A DNA stretch of 64,000 nt from Sphagnum compactum. Lineage: Eukaryota; Bryophyta; Sphagnopsida; Sphagnales. The notes beneath the pieces are model-generated. The model searched no databases. It saw only the letters and a program-made list of their open reading frames with translations, and had not been told where the DNA came from. The first letter of the stretch is position 1. Every line of letters begins with the position of its first letter. The DNA is taken from the NCBI GenBank assembly GCA_965153455.1, contig OZ234496.1:2914001-2978000 (forward strand), given 5' to 3'. Positions 27,537-38,155 of the stretch are shown here, one piece after another. The position numbers and the translations under genes are program-made.

Positions 27537-27719
27537 TATAAAATGTAGTATAGGGAAGAAACAATGATTCTTACCAAATATAAAATGTAGTAGGGAAGAA
27601 AACAATGATTTTTACCAAATATAAAATGTAGTATAGGGAAGAAAACAATGATTTTTACCAAATATAAAATGTAATATAGGGAAGAAAACAACGATTCTTA
27701 CCAAATACAAAATGTGATG
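27537..27719. repeat. Tandem array, 42-bp unit, about 4.3 copies
   Basis: Four consecutive copies of a 41-43-bp unit that begins TATAAAATGTAGTATAGGG and ends TTACCAAA, followed by a decayed partial fifth. Copies differ by a few substitutions and a 2-base deletion in copy 2. No coding capacity is evident. Confidence 0.9.
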
Positions 27720-29035
27720 TGTTTAACAAATTTGTGTTTGTTTGTGGTTTGTTTATGAATCATCAAATGGTTTCAAATTACATTGACTACCTTCTCTTTT
27801 TGGTTTGTGTAGTTTGACATGGTGTGAATAACTTCAAAGTTCATTATAGTCCCAGCTTGAAACTCACATACCCTTTTTCACCTTGGGAACTAGGAAGCGC
27901 CCTTGGGTTTGCATTCCACACCCAAACCAAAAATCAAAAGAAATATTTACCACTAATACCATTTGACAAATTTAAGGGTGCATAAATTAAAATGTTTTAA
28001 ATTTGGGGAATTGTTTTTGAGAGTCTTCAAAATTTTATCAAATCAATACATAATCAACAACACTTTGACATATGGAGTACACTATAAGGATAACAATTCA
28101 CATTGCGATTGAATTCATGTTTCAGCCCACAATGAATTTGACCAATCTACTTGGTTTAGTTTTTGGTAATAACCATTTGTTATGCATAAAGGTTGGTATT
28201 CAAATATTATTTACTTTGATAATCACATATTATATTACCTAGGTATGGAAGGGTAGGGTAGGGATCACTAAAACATTGCATGAACTTGGTGTTCAAAAGT
28301 TGAAGAACAAAAGTTTAGACCATTTCAAAAAAAGGAAATGTGAAATGTAAAAAATGACAACCTTCATAACATTAGGGACTTGCTACAATGCCAATTCCAT
28401 CTAAAAATAATTGGTTAGACAAATGTAGTAAATGTCATTGTTGCACCGTTTCTATTCACAATTTCACAAATTAAAAAAACAAAGTCCTTAAAAAAAAATC
28501 CTTAAATCCATTTTCAACAAAAATTAAACTTTTTTCTTGTCTTACAACCCCCCCCCAAAAGACTAGGATCTTTAATAATCCAAAAGTTTAATTAGTTCAT
28601 GAGGTTATTCCAACATCTCAAGAATTAAATAAATTTAAGTAAAAGTGAAAAACATGCAATTGAAATTTTAATATAAGTTTGCATAAAAATGGAAAGAATA
28701 CATACATATACACAAAATATAATGAGGAAACAAAAATAAATCTAAAAGAATGTTGGGTGGCTCAACTCACATGTTCTAGTCTTTTAGACAACCATTAAAG
28801 CTAGTTTTTACAAGGGTTTAGGAAAATCGATTAGGTTTTGAATTCTTTTGAAAAACATTTTGATATCCACCTTGGTGTTTAAATTACTAGAAAAAAAACC
28901 ACTAATTTTCAAGTAGGCTAGTTTTCAAAATAAAACATGAAGGGGTTTGAGTTCAACATCTCTTGGATGTACATGAAAAGCATGTGTACTTACTTTAAAT
29001 AAAATAATTTCACACATATCTTACATTAGAGAACA

Positions 29036-29105
29036 TGTGGCTCAGTGGTAGGATTCTTGTATGCTTGCAAAAGGTTTAGGGTTCAAAAGTGGGTATAGGA
29101 TTTAC
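29036..29105 (+). mobile_element. Possible tRNA-derived SINE head (fragment)
   Basis: TGGCTCAGTGGTAGG at about 29038-29051 matches the pol III A box of tRNA-type promoters, and GGTTCAAAAG at 29080-29089 resembles a decayed B box at suitable spacing. The sequence cannot fold into a complete tRNA (no paired acceptor stem, no recognisable anticodon arm). A degenerate SINE head is the simplest reading. Confidence 0.4.
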
Positions 29106-29413
29106 CTACATGTATTAGTAGGTATTTTAGCTCATTGTTCTAGGGCTAAAATTTAGACTTGACCTTTTTTTTTTGTGCATGCCTTAGGTATCAAGGTTGG
29201 AGGCTAGTGATACCTTAGGCAATTTCAAAATGAGAACTAGCTTGAAAACTTAGGAAATTCTTTGACTACCTTTGATAATAACCCACCATTGGTTCATGGA
29301 ATGGAAGAAGTGAATAAAATGGTCAATAGAAAATAAAGATTTTGAAAAGGGTCAAAGGAGGAGTGAGTTTTTATGAGGTTGTGTTACAAAGGAAAGGAAT
29401 AAATGAAACTTTG

Positions 29414-29840
29414 TGTCATGGCCTAGGTTATTTTGGGATACTTTTGGCAATGTCATGTCCTAGGATATTTTGGGATACTTTTGGCAATATCATGGCCTAG
29501 GATATTTTGGGATACTTTTGGCAATATCATGGTCTAGGATATTTTGAGACTAGTATGGCTCAGGGTTATAAAAGGAGAGAGTCTGGGGAACAACCCTTTA
29601 GCAGATCAACACCAGTTGATGGGTCAATAAAGCTTGTCTTGTCTTGTAATTCTCCACTTGTTTGTAATCGGTCCCTTTTGGCAATATCATGGTCTAGGAT
29701 ATTTTGAGACTAGTATGGCTCAGGGTTATAAAAGGAGAGAGTCTGGGGAACAACCCTTTAGCAGATCAACACCAGTTGATGGGTCAATAAAGCTTGTCTT
29801 GTCTTGTAATTCTCCACTTGTTTGTAATCGGTCCATAACA
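29414..29840 (+). repeat. 5' LTR of the deleted chromovirus
   Basis: The 427-bp LTR starts with three full 37-bp direct repeats (at 29414, 29451 and 29488) and a partial fourth, then carries a 160-bp tandem duplication (29515-29674 and 29675-29834). Each 160-bp copy has a TATA-like TTATAAAAGG and a polyadenylation-like AATAAA. The LTR ends abruptly at the integrase remnant with no primer-binding site after it. Confidence 0.92.
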
Positions 29841-30728
29841 GGTCCTCAGTTTGCATCCAAGTTCTGGCATCGTCTATTCGAGCTTCTTGGAGTTGACATT
29901 CGGCTATCTTCAGCTTTCCACCCTGAGACAGATGGACAAACCGAACGGACAAACCAGACACTCAAGCAATACCTTCGCTGCACTGTGAACTACCAACAGG
30001 ACGACTGGCTGGACCTACTATCTCAAGCAGAGTTTGCTTATAATAACACAACACATGCATCGACCGGGATCAGTCCATTCTTTGCCAATTATGGTTTTCA
30101 TCCCAGGTTCAGCCTTGAAATTCCTGGAGACTCCGTAAACCCCTCGGCTAAAGAAAGGGCCACGAGGCTTGGACAGGTTCAACAGAACCTTATGGCAGAA
30201 CTCAAGCTAACACAGGAGTGGCAAAAGAAGCAAGCAGACCGCCGACGCAAGGACCATCCAAACTTCAAGGTTGGAGACAAGGTCTGGCTTCTCAGAAAGA
30301 ACATTGCTACCACTCGCCCATGTGCCAAGTTGGATTACAAGCGCCTCGGACCTTTCAAAATCGCCAAATTGGTTGGTCTGGTGGCTTGCCAGTTGGAGCT
30401 TCCACCCCAGTTCAAAATCCACAATGTTTTCCATGTCTTCCTGCTTGAGCCCTATCATGAAAACCCGATCCCAGAACGTCATCAAGAACCCCCAGCTCCA
30501 GTCGAAATTGAAGGCTAAGAAGAGTTTGAAGTTCAGGAGGTCTTGGACTCCAAGAAGATTCGTGGAAAGCTCCTGTACCTTGTCTTTTGGCGAGGTTATC
30601 CTCCTTCTGAAGCTACTTGGGAGCCTGCTGGAAACCTAGTTCATGCCCAAGACTTAGTTAATCGGTTTCACCAACGATATCCTACCAAACCGGCTCCATC
30701 TAGAAGATGTCGCTTGAGGAGAGGATAA
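29841..30728 (+). pseudogene. Truncated pol: integrase C-terminal half plus chromodomain
   Basis: Integrase inserts retroelement DNA and the chromodomain directs it to particular chromatin. The remnant begins inside the integrase catalytic core at GPQFASKFW, so the Asp residues of the D,D-35-E triad are gone; the Glu region HPETDGQTER is present. The core remainder and the C-terminal GDKVWL region run to about 30460. After a Pro-rich linker an in-frame TAA at 30516-30518 interrupts the frame; the same frame then continues through a chromodomain (about 30520-30690) with YLVFWRGY and ATWEP motifs, ending at TAA 30726-30728. The frame is also open backwards into the 5' LTR. It cannot make active integrase. 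Confidence 0.9.
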
Positions 30729-31155
30729 TGTCATGGCCTAGGTTATTTTGGGATACTTTTGGCAATGTCATGTCCTAGGATATTTTGGGATACTTTTGGC
30801 AATATCATGGCCTAGGATATTTTGGAATACTTTTGGCAATATCATGGTCTAGGATATTTTGAGACTAGTATGGCTCAGGGTTATAAAAGGAGAGAGTCTG
30901 GGGAACAACCCTTTAGCAGATCAACACCAGTTGATGGGTCAATAAAGCTTGTCTTGTCTTGTAATTCTCCACTTGTTTGTAATCGGTCCCTTTTGGCAAT
31001 ATCATGGTCTAGGATATTTTGAGACTAATATGGCTCAGGGTTATAAAAGGAGAGAGTCTGGGGAACAACCCTTTAGCGGATCAACACCAGTTGATGGGTC
31101 AATAAAGCTTGTCTTGTCTTGTAATTCTCCACTTGTTTGTAATCGGTCCATAACA
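30729..31155 (+). repeat. 3' LTR of the deleted chromovirus
   Basis: Same length (427 bp) and internal structure as the 5' LTR, including the 37-bp repeats and the 160-bp tandem duplication. By direct comparison it differs from the 5' LTR at three positions: one G/A in the third 37-bp repeat and two substitutions in the second 160-bp copy (G/A near 31028, A/G near 31078). Confidence 0.92.
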
Positions 31156-31160
31156 CTTTG

Positions 31161-34100
31161 TGTAATGTAACAAAAGTTGTGGTCATGAAGGAGAGGAACA
31201 AACAAAGCTTTGTTTTGTGCAACAACAAAAAGACACATGTAACAACAATAGTTAGCATCACCAAATTAAGTTTTCTTTTGTAAGATAATTTAAATTAGGT
31301 CCATTGGCAAGTGTTAGCAAAATGGCTTAAAACATTGAACTTTAGAGGATGTACAAACATCAAATAAAGGGAAAATGGATTTGAATCACATTCTTTTAAA
31401 TTTTTTTTTTGCCATAAATAGGTTTAGGGTTTTTGGATTGATAACCAATTTACATGAAATTCCAATCATCCAAGTAGATTATTACATATTGAAAATTCAA
31501 TACCTAACCCATAAGGGTTTTGTTGATTATCTAGATGTTACTTATAAGGCAAGTAGGTTATTTAATTACCCAATTTTTTCAATGATTGGCCAATAGTGGT
31601 ATCAACATTAATAACAAGGACTATTTTAGTTTGGTATCAATTTAGGCAATACCAACCTTATCCCAATACAAGTTTCATAGGGACTTGAAGTAATACTAGC
31701 CTTGTACTAGTTTTATTCCCATTTCATAATTATTAGGTATATGTGAGTGTTAGTTAATTCTAATTTTTGGTTAGTTTTGGTTTCAATTTCACGTCCAATT
31801 ATTAAATACCTAGACCTTTGGTTCTAAATTTTGAATTAAAAAAATGAAATTGGAATAGAAAACCAACCTTCAATTATAATTGGACACAAAATTGGAATTG
31901 GCTCATCTAGGTTCCAATTGATTTTTTAAATTACCAATTTAATGTTTAATTAAAAAAGGGATAAAAAAGATGTTAACTTGAGTTTTTTTTTGGGTGAATA
32001 ATAATGAAATTTAAAAATAATATATTGGGGATGGGGTGTGGTTGGCATTAAGGCATGTAATTGATATAGGTGGTCACATTTTATTGGTGAGGCATAGTGT
32101 TAGCAACTGAAAAAAACCTCAATTTTGAATTATGCATAGGTGGGTAAAACTAGATCAAGTCTAGAACCAGACCTACTTAAAAATGAACCGAATATATTAG
32201 TCAAAAAATTGTCTTGGAACTAATAATGGGACTATTAGTATGAAAGTTTTTAATAAATACCCAAGCTTGGTATGGAAATTTGTTTTTGTAGATATTATGA
32301 TAAGGAAGGTAAGTCCAAAAGTGGATACCAAACACAAGATGTTATACACCCACATTGAACTTTGTAGGCTTGTTGTTTTGTGCCTTGCACGATCCATGTT
32401 TTAAACCACACTATACATGTTTTAATGTGTTCTACAACACATCCTAGGATTCTAATCCACAACCATAGGGAAGTAGGATTAGTTATTACCACTAGCCTAT
32501 TTTCCTATTGTTGGAAATAATTTCACCTAATTTTTATTTATTTTTTACTTAATGTTTTTTTCATCAAACCTTGTAACCAAATTGAATAAGGAGCCATGTC
32601 CCCTTTTTCTAACACCCCCCCCCCCCCCAATGAAATTTGATGCCCAAGGGTGTTTAATGTTATGCATACCATACCAACACTAGTTTGTAATTTTCACTTC
32701 TTTGAAACCATATTTGAATATGAACAAAGGTTACATTATTAGTATATTAATATATTGAAGGTGTTTCAATATCGTTTTAATGATTTAGCCCCCATGATCA
32801 AGCACAAGTTGGGATTTCCTTGTTTTGGGATGAAACCCAACTTTATTAGTCATTAGAGTGGTTGGGTTTATTTTTAGTCGAAGAAAAAAAATGAAGTGAC
32901 AAAAAAAACTGATGCCCCATTTCCTTTTGGCCTAACTACACCTTTCCTACCCCCCTACCCATCTTCTCCTTTGTTTTTTTCCTTGAAATTCCTTGATGTT
33001 TCAAGCTTTCCAATGCTTTCCAAGTTTCCTTTCTTTTCATCTTCTTTATTTTGCAAGTGCCATTGCCATTAAAATAAAAAAAAAACCCTTTTTCCCCTTC
33101 TTTGTTTATTTGAAGAATTTGGGGTGTTTTTTGCCATAGAGGAAGAAAAAGAAGAATTCTTGTTGTTACGAAACAAAAATAATTGTTATTGTTGAAGAAA
33201 AAGAAGAAAAAAAATACTCCTCCATCACCTAATGTTATTGCATACAAACACTCAAATTTTTTTCAGTATAAAACCCTTGTGCCTTATACTTTTTTTTTTT
33301 TGTCTTTTCATGTTTTCAATGTTTGCAGGTTATTTTAGTGTATTAAAAAAAATATAAACAAAAGGAAGCTTTTACTTTTTTTCTTATACCAAAAACCAAT
33401 AACAACTATGTAGTCTTAGTTTTCTCGTTGATTTCCTAAGGTTTTCTAAAACCATCAACTTATAATGGCATTTTTTTTGTTTTTTTTTTGAAAGTTGGTC
33501 CCATACCTTTCTTTTCATACACCTAATATCACATATTTTGATTTCATCTTGAATCCAAACTCTTGGATCAATCACGTTGTAAGTAATAGTGTCACAAACT
33601 TGATTTTTTCTTGAAAACTTTGATCATTGTGTTATTCACAATCATGGATTTTCATTTCATCCCTAATTTAAACTCTTGAGTCAATAATGCCACAAATAAT
33701 ATTGTCATGAACCCTACACCATTTTTTTGATATGATCACAATCACATAATTTATATTTCAACCTTAAACTAAATTCTTGAGTCTCTTGATGATGAGGTTT
33801 TTTGCATTTCATCACCATATTTGTAGTGTGGCCATTTGAGCATTTTTATAAATTTCTGTACATGTTCACATATTCACCTTCATAACTTTCCACCCATTTG
33901 ATTTTCCAAATCAATTTTTTTCAATTTCAATTTGTGAGCCTTGATCACCCTATGCCATATTGTACATATTTAGCATACCCCCATTCCACACAACACCCCC
34001 TTCTATCATGAATGGTTTCCATAAACCATCAAATCAAATAAACAATACCTTCTTTAAATAAAGTTTGGCAAATTTCCAACAAAATGGCAGACCAAAATGA
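31161..34100. other. AT-rich gene-poor sequence between chromovirus and eL33
   Basis: No gene, RNA or complete mobile element is recognised. The tract has A/T homopolymer runs, a 14-base C run at 32615-32628 and patches of GGTACCAATTT/GGTTCCAATT-like low-order sequence around 31.6-31.95 kb. Confidence 0.5.
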
Positions 34101-34174
34101 CGTTTTTCCAGTTCCCAAAGTTCGCAGAAAACGTTTGTTTGTCGTTCTCAAAGCTCTCAACAGAAGCTCGCCGC

Positions 34175-34184
34175 AAACCCTAAA
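34175..34184 (+). promoter_or_regulatory. Telo-box upstream of eL33
   Basis: AAACCCTAAA lies 133-142 bases upstream of the eL33 ATG. This telo-box motif is strongly enriched in promoters and leaders of plant ribosomal-protein and translation genes, where it supports expression in dividing cells. Position and gene type fit; activity is inferred. Confidence 0.7.
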
Positions 34185-34316
34185 TCTTTCGTGAAGCACG
34201 AGCTGCTGTCTTTGCGCGCGTTGTCCTAAGCGACGAGAGTGAGGTAGAGAGGCGAGAGAATACGTGACGACAGCTCCATCGACAGGGCCGCCACAGATCT
34301 TCCATAACGCGTAGCC

Positions 34317-35432
34317 ATGGTATCTAACAAGGGAGAGCGCGTCACGTAACCTCCCAGTTCTCCCCCTTTTTCCTTGGTTTCTTTTCTCTTTCCGTCGATT
34401 GGTTTCCGGGGTTAGGTTTTTGTTTTCTTGCTGTTAAAAGCCTGGCCTAGATTGTACGTGTATTCAACTCCCTGTGAAAACCTAGTGTTCACGTGTATTC
34501 TTTGTCTCCAAATGTTTAAATTTTTTCATTCAACTTGTTTTTTTGTAGGTTGTATGTGCGGGCGACTATCCTTGGATACAAGAGGTACGTGTCTCTGTTT
34601 CTCCTTTTCATTTCGTGTTACGCAAATCCCTCCCAAGTGCAACCAGGTTTTTCAGTGGCTGTTTGTGTAGTCAAGAACTCCTGATGCTATTGCTGAATCC
34701 CACAGATTTGGTGGCTCTGCAGGTCAAAATCCAATCAATACCCAACCACATCATTGCTCCAAATTGAAGGTGTTAACACACCTGAAGAAGTGAACTGGTA
34801 TCTAGGAAAGAGGCTGGCCTATGTGTACAAGGCCAAGACCAGAAAGAATGGATCACTCTACCGGTGCACCTGGGGCAAGGTGGCTCGGCCTCACGGGAAT
34901 AGTGGAGTTGTCCGGGCGAGATTCCGAAAAAACCTTCCCCCTGCTTCCCTGGTATGTGATTATAGTCACCTTTAAACATAGCATTCTTTGTTTTATTGTA
35001 GGAAGTCTCAACATGGAAAAGCTGCAAACTGAGGATTTCTGGTAAAAACCTAGAATTGAGTTCCCTGATGTTTATGTGAATTCTTTTTAAGATGGGTGAA
35101 AAAATCTGACAGAAACTTGGGATGCAGATTCTGTATAATAGTTTGCCTGAAATTGTGGCTGGGTTATTATATGCTTATCTACATGCACTGTTTGGAGTTG
35201 ATGAAGTTAGTGGATAGTCATGGCAGCTTGTCACGACAATTTGTGATAAGGGTGATGGTCAAACACTTTGTGAATGATGCTTTTGACGTTTGGACCAGAC
35301 TCATTGTTGTGGTACCTTTGAAATTGTCATTGTTCAGATTTCAGAGAAATCTCATAGATTTGACTGAAAAGAATTTGGTTCTGATGACAGGGTGCAAAAG
35401 TGAGGGTGTTCATGTATCCAAGCCGCATCTAG
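34317..35432 (+). CDS. RPL35A: 60S ribosomal protein eL33 (L35Ae), 4 exons, 111 aa
   Basis: eL33 is a structural protein of the large cytosolic ribosomal subunit. Exons: 34317-34345, 34549-34584, 34723-34951, 35391-35432; together 336 nt, with all introns GT-AG. The joined protein begins [18 protein letters not shown] and contains [46 protein letters not shown] and the C-terminal [10 protein letters not shown], all diagnostic of plant eL33 and of the usual length (about 111 aa). The very short first coding exon (29 nt) and 36-nt second exon explain why a plain ORF search sees only exon 3. A telo-box sits in the upstream region, in line with coordinated ribosomal-protein expression. Confidence 0.96.
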
Positions 35433-36040
35433 GCAGTAAGTTGAATTCTGCATCAAGTATCTAACGGCAACTGTTGCTTTTCTGAGCTTCTCTGTTTTCC
35501 CTTTCTCCTCATGACATGCTTGCTCTTAGTAGAATCCTGTGGTGAGTCTCCTTTGTATTTTGATGGAACTTTCCTACCTTTCCTGACTCTTCATATGTGT
35601 CCTATATAGTGGATCAATTGTGAGCATGTATCATCTCAACAACCATATAGAGAGAATGTTTGTAATTAAGGCATTGTGTGTAATGAATGCAGGTAGCTCA
35701 AGTTTGGGAGGCTGACAGATTTAAGGTTGAAATGCACGTTATGGAAGTTTTGTCATCTAGATGCTTTTCAAGCACTTCAATTAGACTTTGGCTTGTTGTG
35801 AGGCTGTGGATGTTATCAACCCCTATGGATTAAATAGAGTTCTACTCATTTTTGCTTGGCAAGCACCAGGTTTGTGCTTTGTCCAGAGTGACTTTCACTG
35901 ACTCAACTTTCAGAGAAACTTTGCGGGACTATAATTCTTTGCTCAGACCTCCGATCGGGATAGGAACTTAGTGAATTAGTTAGTTAATTAGAGAATTAAC
36001 TAATTAAAGAGTGAGTTACTTAGTTATGAAGTTGATACAA

Positions 36041-36148
36041 TTGAAAGGGAAACCAAATTGTATGGGATAAAAAATTTAATTGCGATCTAGTTGCAAACTA
36101 TGTTTGCAACTAAATTTTTTATCCCATATTGTTTGGTTTCCCTTTCAA
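36041..36148. repeat. 108-bp hairpin-forming inverted repeat
   Basis: The left arm starts TTGAAAGGGAAACCAAA at 36041 and the right arm ends with its complement, TTTGGTTTCCCTTTCAA, at 36148. The arms meet at a tip of three bases (TAT, about 36099-36101) between TTGCAAAC and GTTTGCAA. Pairing is near perfect except for a short internal mismatch and an 11-nt bulge in the left arm (about 36080-36090). A second small palindrome lies at 35980-36003. It could be a MITE or a small-RNA precursor. Confidence 0.85.
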
Positions 36149-37504
36149 GCACATGTCAACCCTATACCTTTTAAATGAACAAGTACAATGGAATTTGAAT
36201 GCTAAGTTGATTGAGCCAGAATAGTAAGTTATGTAATGGATTTTGATCCTACCAAGCAAGGAACTTAAATGCTTTAGTATAACAACAATGAAAATACAAA
36301 TGCAATGAATTTTTATAAAGTAAAAATAAGTAAAACTAAAATCATAGGTTGGAGATGAAAATCTCAATAAAATCTATGAACAAGGATTTTGGAAACAACA
36401 TTGATGTTGCATTAGATTATTATAAGCAAAGCAAAGCCAACAAACCTTTAACCTTGGAGATTATGTGTTACAATAGAAATTAAAGGGAAGCTTGCAAAAT
36501 TGACTTTTTGGGTTGGAATTGAAAATTTAAAGATTGTGGATTTTATAACTAAATACAAGTGAAGTAAAATAAGTATTTCCTTGGATTTTCATCACTAAAG
36601 CAAAGAACTTTTGCAACCTTAAATTATTGGAGATAATCAAGTAAAAAAATAAAATCAATGGAAGTTGTGATGCATTTATTGTAATCTTGTAAGAAATCTT
36701 GGTTTGTAAATCTAATGCACCTTGGTTTTTGGAACTAAAATGTGTGGGAAGAGGAACAAGTTTTTCATATGAGTTTTGAAACAAAACATGAGATTTCAAA
36801 AGAATGCAAAAGTCTCAATTAGAAAAGAAGAGAATCTGGGTGCAGATGAGCTCAAACTAACCAAAATTGATATCAAAATGTCAATTTTTTTACAATTCTT
36901 GTTACATTTGTCTATGTGGTGCCATTTTAATGACATGGGAATCATGGAACGTTGTGTTTATTGAATAATATGGATATTGAAAAAATTTAAATGAGTCAAA
37001 AAATCTTCCAATATCAAAGTTTGGTTTGAACAAAGAATGTTTAACAACTTCATTCAATAACACTACTTTCACAAAGGGCCCTTTAGTTTTCATAATGCAA
37101 TTTCTTTGATCTTCAATTTTTTTTGTAATACTATGGTATTGTAATACACATCTACAAAACACTCAAAATTTCATATTTTTAAAAATTTTGTGTTTATCAA
37201 AATTTAAGGTTTTAAAAAAGTTCATGAGTCCTTTATGACATGTAAATAATCTATATGTTGTTTAACTTATAGAAAAGTTATAATTTATACTATAAGAAAT
37301 TATGTTTGAATATGTTAACATGTTTTGGTATGATTTGACATTGTGATAATTTTTCAAGATGAAACACAAAATTTGGCAAAATTTGTTGACTTTCAAAAAA
37401 TAGTATTATTTCAAAATTGATTATTAAAAAAATGATATATTGGGGTAACTATAAATATAATAAATAAAAAATTTCAAGATATTTTATTTGAAAATTCCTT
37501 TGGG

Positions 37505-38155
37505 TGAAATCACAGTCAAAGGAGCCAGGGGCACTTAGGTAAAAGTTCTTTTCTAAAGACTGCACATGACAAGTGTCATTTTAAAGTTGGTTTATAATTT
37601 ATAATTTTGTATTTTGGATACCCCATTTCACAATGCATTTTAGATATAAATACATTTAGATTACAAATCGATTTTATATCATGTATATTATACATTCATG
37701 CCTTTTATCACATATATATGAACAACTTTTTGTTAAAACCACATTTTCAAAATCCATAGTTTTCAAAGCCAAAAACATTTTTGAATCAAATGTGCTGAAA
37801 TGGGTCATAAAAAAAAAATTCATTAGGTCAAATCCTTTTGCCCTTCTAATCATCAATGTTAAAATCCTTTCCAATTTTCAAAAGGAATGGACCTATACGT
37901 TTGGTAGAAAAAAAAGACGTTTGAAAAAAACAAAGATTATTCACTTTCGAGGTTTGAATGCTTTGAACATACAAAAACATTTTTTATTTGTGTCAAGGTT
38001 TGAGCACGTAAATTTTGTAATTAATGGAAAATATTCCAAAAAAATTATAACAATCCAAACTATTATGTTTCCCTTGTGATTTTTCAAACATACAAAATTG
38101 CAATTTTAAGGAGTGTCCACTAATTTGAGTGACTCCTTTGACTATGATTTTACCT
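37505..38155. repeat. Possible inverted-repeat-bounded segment
   Basis: AAATCACAGTCAAAGGAG at about 37508-37526 reappears in inverted, slightly changed form as CTCCTTTGACTATGATTTT at about 38133-38151. A similar inverted pair occurs at 58.74 and 59.46 kb. No coding frame between them is recognised. Confidence 0.35.

Larger units (their letters stand above)
15074..29408. other. 14-kb AT-rich gene-poor tract
   Basis: The first ~170 bases are the pyrimidine-rich (CTC/CTT)n leader of glucosidase II as seen on the plus strand (purine-rich on its own strand). Beyond this the tract is strongly AT-rich and lacks any gene I recognise. It contains short telomere-like repeats (15.86 kb), degenerate GGTAG/CAACTAC-type motifs at about 19.43-19.78 kb, coding-like but broken stretches at 21.7-23.9 kb, a 42-bp tandem array at 27.5 kb and a tRNA-like SINE fragment at 29.04 kb, each listed separately. 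Confidence 0.55.
29409..31160 (+). mobile_element. Internally deleted Ty3/gypsy chromovirus with target-site duplications
   Basis: Two direct 427-bp LTRs (29414-29840 and 30729-31155), each starting TGTCATGG and ending CCATAACA, flank 888 bp of internal sequence, and the whole is bounded by the 5-bp target duplication CTTTG (29409-29413 and 31156-31160). The LTRs differ at only three positions, so the insertion is recent. The internal part holds only the 3' end of pol: the second half of integrase and a chromodomain. Primer-binding site, gag, protease, reverse transcriptase, RNase H and the first part of integrase are missing. A purine-rich segment just before the 3' LTR (GAGGAGAGGATAA) could be the polypurine tract. 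The integrase and chromodomain look like Tcn1-type chromoviruses of fungi and non-seed plants. Confidence 0.93.

Noticed and set aside
35300-35390. Box C/D snoRNA-like words (TGATG, CTGA) in eL33 intron 3
   Set aside because: No flanking terminal stem or convincing C/D pair; such words are common by chance.
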